Positions 17,658 to 26,196 of a DNA stretch of 64,000 nucleotides are shown here, in pieces. Source of the DNA: Chryseobacterium ureilyticum (lineage in GTDB: Bacteria > Bacteroidota > Bacteroidia > Flavobacteriales > Weeksellaceae); contig NZ_FTOL01000001.1 of assembly GCF_900156735.1 (NCBI RefSeq), positions 1,357,773 to 1,421,772 on the forward strand, written 5' to 3'. The translations under genes and the position numbers were made by a program. Numbering within the stretch: the first letter of the stretch is position 1; each line of letters opens with the position of its first letter. Below the pieces are notes generated by a model, which was not told the DNA's origin, made no database searches, and was given only the letters and a program-made list of their open reading frames with translations.

Positions 17658-18665
17658 ATGAAACCTGTACAATCAACATACACTGAATTACTGGATAGCA
17701 TAGGGTCCGCTATTGAGGTTGCAAGACAAAATGCGGTTAAGGCAGTTAATACTGAGCTGGTTAAAGCCAACTGGGAAATTGGCAGGCATATCGTGGAATA
17801 TGAGCAGCACGGTGAGGAACGTGCAGAATATGGAAGTAACTTACTGGCAACACTTTCCAAAGACCTTAGGCAGCGTTACGGTAAAGGATTTGGCAGGCGT
17901 AATATTTTAGATATGCGCAGATTTTATCTGACTTATCAAAAATGGCAGGCAGTGCCTGCCAAATTAAGCTGGACTCACCTGGTTACTTTGCTCGGTATTT
18001 CTGATAATACAGCAAGGAAGTTTTATGAAAAACAGGCCGTACTTGAAAACTGGGGCTATCGCGAACTGGAAAGGCAGATCAACTCTTCCCTTTTTGAAAG
18101 ACTGGCATTGAGCAAAGACAAAAAAGGCGTACTACAACTGGCAGAGAAAGGTCATATCGTAACCGATTCCACAGAGGCTATAAAAGATCCTTATATACTG
18201 GACTTTCTAAAATTACCTCAAAGTCAACAAGTTACAAAGAAGGCACTGGAGCAGAAGATTATTGACAACCTGCAGATGTTTCTTCTAGAACTGGGAAAAG
18301 GCTTTACATTTGTAGGAAGACAGTATAAGATATCACTTCGCAACAGGCATTTTTATATTGATCTCGTATTCTATCATCGTATCTTAAAGTGTTTTATATT
18401 GATCGATTTAAAAATAAAACAGGTCGAGCACAATGATATAGGACAAATGAATTTATATCTAAACTATTTTAAGTCTGAAGAAAATGTAGTGGATGATAAT
18501 GAACCTATAGGAATTATCCTTTCTGCAGAAAAAGATGAAGTATTGGTGGAATATGCAACAGGTGATATTTCTAATAAAATATTTGTTTCCAAATATCAGT
18601 TGTATTTACCTGACAAAAAAGAATTACAGCAAAAAGTACAGGCAATTATGCAAAAAGAAGGTTAG
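17658..18665 (+). CDS. YhcG/DUF1016 family PDDEXK nuclease-domain protein
   Basis: A 335-residue protein with the two-part architecture of the YhcG family. The N-terminal DUF1016 helical domain covers residues 1-165 (VKANWEIGRHIVEYEQ; GRRNILDMRRFYLTY; LSWTHLVTLLGI). The C-terminal PDDEXK nuclease fold has the catalytic strand HFYIDLVFYHRILKCFILID followed by LK (Asp ... Asp-x-Lys). The family is often carried by phages, plasmids and mobile islands, and is suspected of defence or nuclease roles, but its function is unsettled. It is oriented opposite to mobC and mobB, has its own promoter, and splits the mobilisation genes, so it looks like inserted cargo. Its sequence appears less AT-rich than its neighbours. 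An in-frame TTG at 17637 lies in the promoter box and was not chosen. Confidence 0.88.
   Translation: MKPVQSTYTELLDSIGSAIEVARQNAVKAVNTELVKANWEIGRHIVEYEQHGEERAEYGSNLLATLSKDLRQRYGKGFGRRNILDMRRFYLTYQKWQAVPAKLSWTHLVTLLGISDNTARKFYEKQAVLENWGYRELERQINSSLFERLALSKDKKGVLQLAEKGHIVTDSTEAIKDPYILDFLKLPQSQQVTKKALEQKIIDNLQMFLLELGKGFTFVGRQYKISLRNRHFYIDLVFYHRILKCFILIDLKIKQVEHNDIGQMNLYLNYFKSEENVVDDNEPIGIILSAEKDEVLVEYATGDISNKIFVSKYQLYLPDKKELQQKVQAIMQKEG
17943..17961. repeat. 19-base perfect palindrome within the DUF1016 gene
   Basis: Nine-base arms (TGGCAGGCA / TGCCTGCCA) around one central G. It is GC-rich against an AT-rich background and encodes the WQAVPAK region. No second copy was seen in the window. Confidence 0.6.
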
Positions 18666-18683
18666 GTGCAAGAGACCATCAGA

Positions 18684-19967
18684 CTATCTTTTTCTTCTTT
18701 TTTTCCGCTTCCGCATTTGCTCTGAAAAAACCTGTTCTTCATAGTCTTCTCCCTGCACCGTTGGCAGCAATCCGGGAAATGAGTCCATTGATTCAATATC
18801 ATGTATATTATCATTGTTATCATTTAAAAATTCAAATAGAGGATGTAGCTGACTGGGTAAAAATTGATTTGTTGGAGGCGATTTAGGTTCTGCTTGCTTT
18901 GTATCAGAAGTTTTTTTCAAATGCTCGTGATCCTTCCACAAATCATTAAAAACAGCAGCCGAATATTGTTTTCCCAAATTTGAACCATTCCATACTGTTT
19001 TGGAATTATGATCGATAAATGTAATCCCATACATACGTCCAGCTTCATTTCTGCGGATTACTGTATTGATACCTATGGAATTTAAGTTTTCAACAAAATA
19101 TTTTTCATTTTGTCCTCCTTTCAATGCATTATCAACCATAACTTTTAGCTCGGATTTAGCTGATTGAAGAACAGATTCTTTGTTTTTTAAAAAGTGTGAT
19201 TCCACTGCTGCCAGCTGTGCTTCTCTTCCAATCCTTGAAGCTTTTAATGGGTTTCCAGTTTTATGTTTTTTTGTATCCAATGCAAAATACACCAACCCCC
19301 GCTGTGGCTTTCCATGCAATTCACCTTCAATTTTTTCAACCGCTATATTGAATATTGAAAGCAGAGCACTGTACTCTCCAAATGTTTTAAAGGAATATAC
19401 ATCAGCTATATTCCGGATGACGGAGCCGATCTGATGTTTAATATTTCCTATCTGATAATCAACTGGTTTGAAAACCAGGTTGCTTTTCACATTCTGGCTT
19501 TCTGCAGCTCGCCATAAATTATAGGTATTTTCGAGTTGTCTGCACATATTCATCGACCGCCTTTTCTCAAATCGATCTGATATTTTCTTGCCATTTTCAT
19601 CAACACATACAGACACAATATGAATATGGGTACGGTCGATATCAGTGTGTTTAAAAACCATGTAAGGCTGTTCACCGTACCCCATTCCATTCATATACTC
19701 TTCTGCCATCTTCACAAAGTCCTTATCACTGACCTTATCATTCGGATCTGGATTAAGCGATATATGTAAAGTATGTTTTTCCGTCTTTTGATTGGCAGTC
19801 AGATAAGGATCGAAAGATCTCATGAGTTGGGGTATAGTATATTTCCCATCTGTGGATTCCACCATTTTATTCATCAACAAAATTTGTCCTTGTCTCTTTT
19901 CCACCTTATGATGATTATAGGCTAAGGCACCATATAAATTACTGCTTCTGCCAATTTTTGCAATCAT
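18684..19967 (-). CDS. mobB: MobB relaxase
   Basis: A 427-residue mobilisation nuclease. The metal-binding histidine triad is H107, H114 and H116 (KHTDIDRTHIHIVSV), with HTLHISLNP at 65-73 as the preceding strand. Candidate nicking tyrosines are Tyr12 and Tyr17 (NLYGALAYNHHKVEK). It would cut one strand at oriT and lead the DNA into the recipient. The C-terminus is low in complexity and ends in basic residues (KRKKRRKR). The gene overlaps nothing and follows mobA by seven bases, so mobA-mobB form one unit reading away from the oriT region. Confidence 0.9.
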   Translation of the reverse strand: MIAKIGRSSNLYGALAYNHHKVEKRQGQILLMNKMVESTDGKYTIPQLMRSFDPYLTANQKTEKHTLHISLNPDPNDKVSDKDFVKMAEEYMNGMGYGEQPYMVFKHTDIDRTHIHIVSVCVDENGKKISDRFEKRRSMNMCRQLENTYNLWRAAESQNVKSNLVFKPVDYQIGNIKHQIGSVIRNIADVYSFKTFGEYSALLSIFNIAVEKIEGELHGKPQRGLVYFALDTKKHKTGNPLKASRIGREAQLAAVESHFLKNKESVLQSAKSELKVMVDNALKGGQNEKYFVENLNSIGINTVIRRNEAGRMYGITFIDHNSKTVWNGSNLGKQYSAAVFNDLWKDHEHLKKTSDTKQAEPKSPPTNQFLPSQLHPLFEFLNDNNDNIHDIESMDSFPGLLPTVQGEDYEEQVFSEQMRKRKKRRKR

Positions 19968-19974
19968 TGAACCA

Positions 19975-20406
19975 TCATTTTTCTATATTCCCGTTAGTAA
20001 ATTCATTAGCCAATTCGATAATTTTCCGGCATAACACTGAAAGTTCAGCAGTGTGTCTCTCCAGCTTATACAAAAATGCAGCAGCTTTTTTCTCGGTAAA
20101 ATGGGTGTATAATAATTTAACTACCTGATTGTAATTCACACCAACTGCTCTAAACTGGGAGTAGAAGGAAGTGAGCCTCATATAGAAATCAACTGTTCCT
20201 TTATCTATTTTTACTGTTTTTATTTCTTTTGAAAACAATACTGACGTTATAAATTTAGCTTTATTGTCCATCCCGGAGACTTCAAACAGAGACAAAAATT
20301 TACTATTGTCTTCTTCATTCAACCGAAAAACATAACGGTGAACACATGGGGCTGCTTTTGGTTTTCGCCCTCCTTTATTTCTATAATAATTTTTATGATC
20401 ATTCAT
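19975..20406 (-). CDS. mobA: MobA relaxosome accessory protein
   Basis: A 143-residue basic DNA-binding protein. It has an N-terminal strand with NKGGRKPK, a ribbon-helix-helix-like region (VFRLNEEDNSKFLSLFEVSG), and a helical C-terminal part with FRAVGVNYNQVVKLLY, as in the MobC/BfmC-type accessory proteins of Bacteroidetes elements. It would bind near oriT and aid relaxase nicking. The ATG at 20406 is chosen, because a longer frame reaching 20505 would run into the oriT inverted repeat and begin with unconserved sequence. Confidence 0.82.
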   Translation of the reverse strand: MNDHKNYYRNKGGRKPKAAPCVHRYVFRLNEEDNSKFLSLFEVSGMDNKAKFITSVLFSKEIKTVKIDKGTVDFYMRLTSFYSQFRAVGVNYNQVVKLLYTHFTEKKAAAFLYKLERHTAELSVLCRKIIELANEFTNGNIEK

Positions 20407-20466
20407 TAGGTATCCATTTAAAATTATAAACCTCGACTTCGGAGAGTGTTTCAAAGCTCCCGGCAG

Positions 20467-20536
20467 GGCAAGTTGTTTTGAGGCACAAAAAAAGTTATGA
20501 GGCACTCAAAACACAACTTGCCTTGTTCAGGTGAAC
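20467..20536. other. Candidate origin of transfer (oriT)
   Basis: Sixty bases upstream of mobA there is a large imperfect inverted repeat: GGCAAGTTGTTTTGAG at 20467-20482 against CTCAAAACACAACTTGCC at 20505-20522, with a 2-base bulge in the right arm. The direct repeat GAGGCAC occurs at 20480-20486 and 20499-20505 at the inner edges. A smaller inverted repeat GTTCA-GG-TGAAC follows at 20525-20536. An inverted repeat beside the mobA-mobB genes is the expected form of oriT. The nick position cannot be stated. Confidence 0.65.
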
Positions 20537-20973
20537 ACCCTATTTACTGCATTATAAAAACTTTCGTAACAAGCGACAAAATATTTCAGATGTTGTACTA
20601 AACAGCCTACTCTCTCTAAAAAATCAATACAACAATGTAAACAGAAACAACCAGATATATACAATACTAACCCCTTCCAATTTCCGCCAAATAACACCAG
20701 CAATTACCTGAAAATCCACACTCGTTTTGAAAATTATTCCCTTTACAGCAACATATAAAGTTGATGATGAAACGGGTAAATCATAAAAAAGTAAAGTTTT
20801 AAAACTATAAAAGCGTAAAAGCAGAAAAGCAGTTACAGATATGCCCTGTAAAAATGATGTAAATGTATACATCTTTAGATATTTAAGATAATATAGGAGT
20901 ACCCCGATATATAAATCAACCTATACAGATTCTTATCATTCAAAATTATAAAACAACAATAAATACATGAATC
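20537..20973. other. Intergenic region between oriT and traA
   Basis: This AT-rich stretch of about 440 bases separates the divergent mob and tra units. A minus-strand frame (20624-20872) is not convincing as a gene. The only structure seen is a cluster of short AAAAGC repeats at 20807-20832. The traA promoter should lie at its right end, but no clear TAnnTTTG box was found. Confidence 0.5.
20807..20832 (+). repeat. Iteron-like short direct repeats before the ParA gene
   Basis: Three near-identical 8-9 base units in a row (TAAAAGCG, TAAAAGCA, GAAAAGCA), with a looser AAAGTAAAG unit just before. They lie 140 bases upstream of a ParA-type gene, and might be a partition or autoregulatory site. 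Confidence 0.4.
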
Positions 20974-21741
20974 ATGAAAGCAACAAAAAAAACTTTAAAA
21001 GTTAGTTTCTCCACTCAAAAAGGAGGTGTGGGAAAATCGACGATTACAACATTAATTGCCAGCGTATTGCATTACCGATTGGGATATAATGTTTTAATCA
21101 TGGATTGTGATTTTCCACAATACAGTGTAAGCAATATGAGGGAACGTGATAAAAAAGCAATCATGTTGAATGAGTATCATAAAAAGGCTGCTATGAAACA
21201 ATTCCAACTGCTTAGCAAAAAAGCATATCCGATCATACGCTGTAAGGCTGAAAATGCAATAGAGGAATCAGTCCAATATAGTAACCAAACTACCATAGTC
21301 CCGGACATTATCTTTTTTGATTTGCCTGGTACCGCCAATACCAAAGGGGTTCTGACAACCTTGAAATCCATGGATTTTATTTTTGCCCCAATGACTGCTG
21401 ACCGTTTAGTTGTAGAAAGTACATTAGGATTTACAAAGGCTTTTATGGCTCTTCCTTCCGGTGAGCACGATCTTACAAAACAAGCGTTGTGGCTATTCTG
21501 GAATCAGATTGATGGTCGGGAAAAGACAGGGTTATACGAAATCTACGAAAAAGCGATTGCGACTCTTCAGATGAATATAATGGATACGCGAATCATGGAC
21601 AGTAAGCGATTTCGTAAGGAATCCGATCACATCGGAAACAGTATTTTCAGATCGACACTGTTACCAGCAGAACATCTGCTTTTAAAAGCGACAAGAATGG
21701 ATCTGTTTGTTGAAGAATTTCTAAGAATCACAAATCTATAA
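20974..21741 (+). CDS. traA: ParA-family ATPase TraA
   Basis: A 255-residue ATPase of the ParA/MinD type. The deviant Walker A motif is KGGVGKSTIT at residues 16-25 (after KVSFSTQ), with Walker A' IMDCDFPQYS and Walker B IIFFDLPGT. This protein type heads the transfer operon of CTnDOT-like elements and is called TraA there. It may position the element, partition it when excised, or regulate transfer. The DUF3408 protein gene follows after 10 bases, as is usual. Confidence 0.92.
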   Translation: MKATKKTLKVSFSTQKGGVGKSTITTLIASVLHYRLGYNVLIMDCDFPQYSVSNMRERDKKAIMLNEYHKKAAMKQFQLLSKKAYPIIRCKAENAIEESVQYSNQTTIVPDIIFFDLPGTANTKGVLTTLKSMDFIFAPMTADRLVVESTLGFTKAFMALPSGEHDLTKQALWLFWNQIDGREKTGLYEIYEKAIATLQMNIMDTRIMDSKRFRKESDHIGNSIFRSTLLPAEHLLLKATRMDLFVEEFLRITNL

Positions 21742-21751
21742 AACCAGAAAT

Positions 21752-22150
21752 ATGGCTACAAACGATGATAATAAAGATTTAGAAAAGCCTACTATTGATG
21801 AAGAATATTTAATGCAGGTAATCAGTGGTGAACAAAATGTTCTTGATAAACAAACTCATGCAGCCCAGCAATCCATCCATAAGTCTAAAGAAAAAACAAA
21901 AATGAATACTTCTAAAAAGCTACACTATGAAGACACCTTTTTAACCAATCGCTTTCCTTCAGGACGTAATGGTAAAGTGGTTTATATACGTCCAGAGTAC
22001 CATGAAAGATTATTAAGATTAGTACAACTTTCCAGAGAAGAAAGGACAACTCTATATTCCTATATCGACAATATACTTGAACAGCATTTTCAGGAATACG
22101 GAAACGAGATTACTGAATACTTTAACAATCACTTTAAACCAATCCTATAA
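21752..22150 (+). CDS. DUF3408 domain protein (TraB/TraC-like)
   Basis: A 132-residue protein with a charged, flexible N-terminal half and a C-terminal DUF3408 domain of about 70 residues (VVYIRPEYHERLLRLVQLS ... YSYIDNILEQHFQEYG), which resembles a ribbon-helix-helix DNA-binding fold. It is encoded directly after the ParA homologue in CTnDOT-like elements and may be its DNA-binding partner, in the manner of ParB. That partnership is inferred from gene order only. Confidence 0.85.
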   Translation: MATNDDNKDLEKPTIDEEYLMQVISGEQNVLDKQTHAAQQSIHKSKEKTKMNTSKKLHYEDTFLTNRFPSGRNGKVVYIRPEYHERLLRLVQLSREERTTLYSYIDNILEQHFQEYGNEITEYFNNHFKPIL

Positions 22151-22153
22151 ACT

Positions 22154-22783
22154 ATGGAAAATCTCATTATTATATGTCTCCTGATTATAATCTTGTTATT
22201 ATTTCATGACAAAATTATCCAAAAACAAGTTCCTTATCATAAAATTGAGAAACAAGCAGCTAATAAAAGACAAGCAAATATTATGGGAGAAGCAAAAACC
22301 TCATTCTATTCTATGACAATCACTTCCTCCGAAAGACAAGAAAATGAACTTGATTTTAATCCCTCTAATTTAGAGATAGAATATGACATCAGCGAAAATG
22401 TCAATCTATCAAATCCGCAGGAAGAACCGGGTGGTTTTAATAATATCCCTGATTTTATTGACGAGGAAGAAGAATGGAAAAAATATAGAATCATTGGTGA
22501 GGATAACAGTTTTGCCCAAGGGGTTACCTTTGAAGAACTAAGCACTGTGGAGATGTTTGCGAAACAAAATAGTTTTACCCCATCTCAAAAGGAAACAGCA
22601 GCAGCGATCGTTCAGAAAACATATGGAACTGAATTATATATCTTACTTGAAAATTCTATGGAAAATGCTTCCTATGAAATCACACAACTATTAGATAAGA
22701 GTTTTGATCATGCAGAAAATACTGGTTCTTCCATTACGCGGAAAAGCAATCTCAGCGATTTAGAAATAGAGGATTTTACATAA
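22154..22783 (+). CDS. traD: Conjugal transfer protein TraD (Bacteroidetes type)
   Basis: A 209-residue protein with one N-terminal membrane anchor (LIIICLLIIILLLFHDKII) and an acidic cytoplasmic region. The middle carries EEEEWKKYRIIGED and FAQGVTFEELSTVEMFAKQN, the latter typical of the TraD proteins of this element type. The role is unknown. It starts three bases after the DUF3408 gene, and its stop codon is inside a perfect hairpin that may end or attenuate the transcript. Confidence 0.75.
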   Translation: MENLIIICLLIIILLLFHDKIIQKQVPYHKIEKQAANKRQANIMGEAKTSFYSMTITSSERQENELDFNPSNLEIEYDISENVNLSNPQEEPGGFNNIPDFIDEEEEWKKYRIIGEDNSFAQGVTFEELSTVEMFAKQNSFTPSQKETAAAIVQKTYGTELYILLENSMENASYEITQLLDKSFDHAENTGSSITRKSNLSDLEIEDFT

Positions 22784-22793
22784 AATCCTCTAT
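22766..22793 (+). terminator. Hairpin terminator or attenuator after traD
   Basis: Perfect 13-base arms (ATAGAGGATTTTA / TAAAATCCTCTAT) with a 2-base spacer, followed by TCTTTTTTTAT. The traD stop codon TAA (22781-22783) lies in the right arm. It divides the traA-traD group from traE onwards, which then needs read-through or a promoter in the 226 bases that follow. Confidence 0.75.
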
Positions 22794-23019
22794 TCTTTTT
22801 TATAATGTACCAAACTTTTAGTATTTGATGACCTCTTTTTGATTGCTCTTTCAAGCTTAATTATTTTTTTTTGGAAAGTAATAAAAATATTCTCTCTAAA
22901 GCATAACAGAGCCAAACAATTCCTGAAAACGCCCAATTTAAGGAAAGCACGCTCCTTCTCTACACCTTTGTCTCGAAGCCCGTAAAGCGCAGGTTTTCAT
23001 CATTAAAAATCTATTCATT

Positions 23020-23325
23020 ATGAAAAGACAAAGAAAAAAAATCGCATTAACAGCATTGCTTCTTTTAATCGGGTTGACTACGAATGCCCAGGGTAATGGT
23101 TCCGCCGGAATCACTGAAGCTACGCAGATGGTCACCTCGTACTTTGATCCTGCTACTAAGCTTATTTACGCCATCGGAGCCGTTGTAGGTCTTATTGGAG
23201 GGGTTAAAGTGTACAACAAGTTCAGCAGTGGAGATCCTGATACCAGTAAAACCGCAGCCAGCTGGTTTGGGGCATGTATCTTCTTAATTGTTGCCGCAAC
23301 AATCCTGCGTTCATTCTTCCTTTAA
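23020..23325 (+). CDS. traE: TraE, DUF4134 (VirB2/TrbC-like pilin candidate)
   Basis: A 101-residue membrane protein. It has a signal peptide (KKIALTALLLLIGLTTNAQG) and two hydrophobic helices in the mature part (LIYAIGAVVGLIGGVKVY and WFGACIFLIVAATILRSFF). This size and layout suit the pilin-like subunit of a type IV secretion system. The downstream traF start is 10 bases away. Its reading frame is intact. Confidence 0.9.
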   Translation: MKRQRKKIALTALLLLIGLTTNAQGNGSAGITEATQMVTSYFDPATKLIYAIGAVVGLIGGVKVYNKFSSGDPDTSKTAASWFGACIFLIVAATILRSFFL

Positions 23326-23335
23326 AGCATCAGTT

Positions 23336-23668
23336 ATGGTTACGTATCATATCAACAAAGGAATCGGAAGAACGGTAGAGTTCAAAGGATTGAAAGCACA
23401 GTACCTGTTCATATTTGCAGGCGGGCTGTTGGGAATATTGGTATTCATAATGATCATGTATATGGCAGGAGTCAATACCTATCTCTGCTTATTTTGTGGT
23501 GGGTCAGGGTCAGGTCTTCTAATCTGGCTGACCTTCTCATTGAACAACAAATATGGTGAGCATGGACTGATGAAACTAGGTGCCAGAAAAAAGCATCCTA
23601 AATATATCATCAGTAGAAAGTCAATCTATAGGTATCTAAAATCGAACGTCAAAAATGCTGTATCATGA
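23336..23668 (+). CDS. traF: TraF, DUF4133 (VirB3-like)
   Basis: A 110-residue membrane protein. It starts MVTYHINKGIGRTVEFKGLK and has two adjacent hydrophobic segments (YLFIFAGGLLGILVFIMIM and TYLCLFCGGSGSGLLIWLTF). VirB3-type proteins sit next to the VirB4 ATPase, as here. The ATG at 23336 is used, because an earlier in-frame start at 23288 would lie inside traE. The stop overlaps the traG start by four bases (ATGA). Confidence 0.9.
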   Translation: MVTYHINKGIGRTVEFKGLKAQYLFIFAGGLLGILVFIMIMYMAGVNTYLCLFCGGSGSGLLIWLTFSLNNKYGEHGLMKLGARKKHPKYIISRKSIYRYLKSNVKNAVS

Positions 23669-26175
23669 GAAATCAATCAAAAGCAGCAACATTGGAAAGC
23701 AAGTTTCCACTAATTAGCGTTGAAGAGAACTGTATTATTTCCAAAGATGCAGATGTTACTGTTTGCTTTAAGGTAAGGCTTCCCGAACTGTTTACCGTTG
23801 CATCTGCAGAATATGATGCCATTCATTCGGCATGGTTCAAAGCAATTAAAACGCTGCCGGATTACAGCATCGTTCACAAACAGGATTGGTTTATCAAGGA
23901 AAATTACAGTCCTGATTTATTGAAAGAAGACCAAAGTTTTCTGTCCAAGTCTTTTGAAAGGCACTTTAACGAAAGACCTTTCTTGAATCACTACTGCTAT
24001 CTGTTTCTTACCAAAACTACGAAGGAAAGGATGAGGATGCAGAGTAATTTCTCATCACTATGTAAAGGAGTTTTGATTCCCAAGGAGATCAGGGATAAAG
24101 AATTGATCAGCAGATTCATGGAAGCTGTTGATCAGTTTGAAATGATTATAAACGACAGTGGATATGTTTTCTTAGAAAAAATGACTTCTGATGAGATTAC
24201 GGGGACAGCAGAACAGTCGGGATTATTAGAGCAGTATCTTACTTTGTCCAAAGAAACCAATCCATCTCTACAGGATCTAAACTTAGGAGAAGAGGAAATG
24301 CGTATTGGTAACAACCGCATCAGCATGCATACCTTGTCAGATACGGATGATCTTCCGGGCACAGTTTCTTCACACAGCAGATACGAAAAGTTAAGCACCG
24401 ACAGAAGCGACTGCCTGCTTTCATTTGCATCTCCTGTTGGATTGCTGCTAAGCTGCAATCACATTTACAATCAATACCTGTTTATCGACAATAGTGACGA
24501 TAACCTTACTAAGTTTGAAAAATCAGCCAAGAATATGCATTCTTTGGCGAGATACAGTCGAGCCAATCAAATCAATAAAGAATGGATTGAGAAATATCTC
24601 AATGAAGCACATTCTTTCGGACTGCAGTCGATTCGTGCCCATTTCAATGTGATGTGTTGGTCTGACAATCCTGCTGAACTTAAACAAATAAAAAATGATA
24701 CAGGGAGTGCCCTGGCATTGATGGAATGCAGACCACGTCATAACACAACAGATACAGCAACATTATATTGGGCAGGAATTCCCGGGAATGCAGGAGATTT
24801 TCCAAGTGAAGAAAGTTTCTATACGTTTATAGAGCCGGCATTATGTTTTTTCACTGAAGAAACCAATTACCAGAACTCAGCATCTCCCTTTGGAATCAAG
24901 ATGGCAGACCGATTGACTGGAAAACCTATCCATTTGGATATTTCCGATCTTCCGATGAAACAAGGTATTATTACCAACCGAAATAAGTTTATCCTCGGTC
25001 CATCAGGAAGCGGCAAATCTTTTTTCACCAATCATATGGTGAGGCAGTATTACGAACAGGGAGCTCATGTTTTACTGGTTGATACCGGAAATTCCTACCA
25101 GGGGTTATGTGAACTGATTAAAGGCAATACTAAAGGTCAGGATGGAGTCTACTTCACATACACTGAAGATAATCCGATTGCATTCAATCCTTTCTATACT
25201 GATGACGGCATCTTTGATATAGAAAAAAGAGAAAGCATTAAAACACTCATTCTCACACTTTGGAAAAGAGATGATGAGCCCCCGACCCGCTCCGAGGAAG
25301 TTGCTTTATCGAATGCAGTCAGTGGGTATATTGAGGAGATCAAAAATAATAATCAAAATCCATCTTTCAATGGCTTTTATCAATATGTAAAAAAAGATTA
25401 CCAAAAAGTATTGGAGCAGAAAAAAGTCAGGGAAAAAGACTTTGACATTGCCAATTTTCTCAATGTACTGGAACCTTACTACAAAGGGGGTGAATATGAT
25501 TACCTGCTCAATTCTGATCAGCAGCTTGATCTTTTATCCAAGAGGTTTATTGTTTTCGAGATTGACGCAATCAAGGATCATAAAATCCTTTTCCCCATTG
25601 TAACCATTATCATCATGGAAGTATTCATTAACAAAATGCGAAGACTGAAAGGAATCAGAAAGCTTATTCTGATCGAAGAAGCCTGGAAGGCGATTGCCAA
25701 AGAAGGAATGGCTGAATACATCAAGTATCTTTTCAAGACGGTAAGGAAATTCTTTGGAGAAGCAATCGTGGTTACTCAGGAAGTGGATGACATTATTCAG
25801 TCTCCAATTGTTAAAGAGAGTATTATCAATAATTCGGATTGTAAGATTCTTTTGGATCAGAGAAAGTATATGAACAAATTCGATGATATCCAGACCATGT
25901 TAGGTCTTACCGATAAAGAAAAAACACAGATACTGTCCATCAACATGAACAACAATCTTAAGAGACTGTACAAAGAAGTCTGGATTGGACTTGGCGGAAC
26001 GCACTCTGCAGTGTATGCCACAGAAGTTTCAACTCAAGAATATCTCGCTTATACAACTGAAGAAACTGAAAAAATGGAAGTCATGAATCTGGCTTCAGAA
26101 CTTGACGGCAATGTTGAACATGCCATTAAGAGGATATCTCTTAGGAGAATCAAACCGAACAATAAAGAAGATTAA
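23665..26175 (+). CDS. traG: TraG conjugation ATPase (VirB4-like)
   Basis: An 836-residue cytoplasmic ATPase that powers assembly of the conjugation channel. The Walker A motif is G445-S452 (LGPSGSGKSFF) and Walker B is LILIEEAWKAI near residues 668-678. An N-terminal domain (residues 1-420) is of the kind seen in Bacteroidetes TraG proteins. It is translationally coupled to traF. The length is normal and the frame intact. Confidence 0.95.
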   Translation: MRNQSKAATLESKFPLISVEENCIISKDADVTVCFKVRLPELFTVASAEYDAIHSAWFKAIKTLPDYSIVHKQDWFIKENYSPDLLKEDQSFLSKSFERHFNERPFLNHYCYLFLTKTTKERMRMQSNFSSLCKGVLIPKEIRDKELISRFMEAVDQFEMIINDSGYVFLEKMTSDEITGTAEQSGLLEQYLTLSKETNPSLQDLNLGEEEMRIGNNRISMHTLSDTDDLPGTVSSHSRYEKLSTDRSDCLLSFASPVGLLLSCNHIYNQYLFIDNSDDNLTKFEKSAKNMHSLARYSRANQINKEWIEKYLNEAHSFGLQSIRAHFNVMCWSDNPAELKQIKNDTGSALALMECRPRHNTTDTATLYWAGIPGNAGDFPSEESFYTFIEPALCFFTEETNYQNSASPFGIKMADRLTGKPIHLDISDLPMKQGIITNRNKFILGPSGSGKSFFTNHMVRQYYEQGAHVLLVDTGNSYQGLCELIKGNTKGQDGVYFTYTEDNPIAFNPFYTDDGIFDIEKRESIKTLILTLWKRDDEPPTRSEEVALSNAVSGYIEEIKNNNQNPSFNGFYQYVKKDYQKVLEQKKVREKDFDIANFLNVLEPYYKGGEYDYLLNSDQQLDLLSKRFIVFEIDAIKDHKILFPIVTIIIMEVFINKMRRLKGIRKLILIEEAWKAIAKEGMAEYIKYLFKTVRKFFGEAIVVTQEVDDIIQSPIVKESIINNSDCKILLDQRKYMNKFDDIQTMLGLTDKEKTQILSINMNNNLKRLYKEVWIGLGGTHSAVYATEVSTQEYLAYTTEETEKMEVMNLASELDGNVEHAIKRISLRRIKPNNKED

Positions 26176-26196
26176 ATCAATTAAAATTTTACAATA

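Noticed and set aside
20624..20872. 82-residue minus-strand ORF between oriT and traA
   Set aside because: Low-complexity hydrophobic product with no family look. It lies over the repeat region, and no ribosome site is evident.
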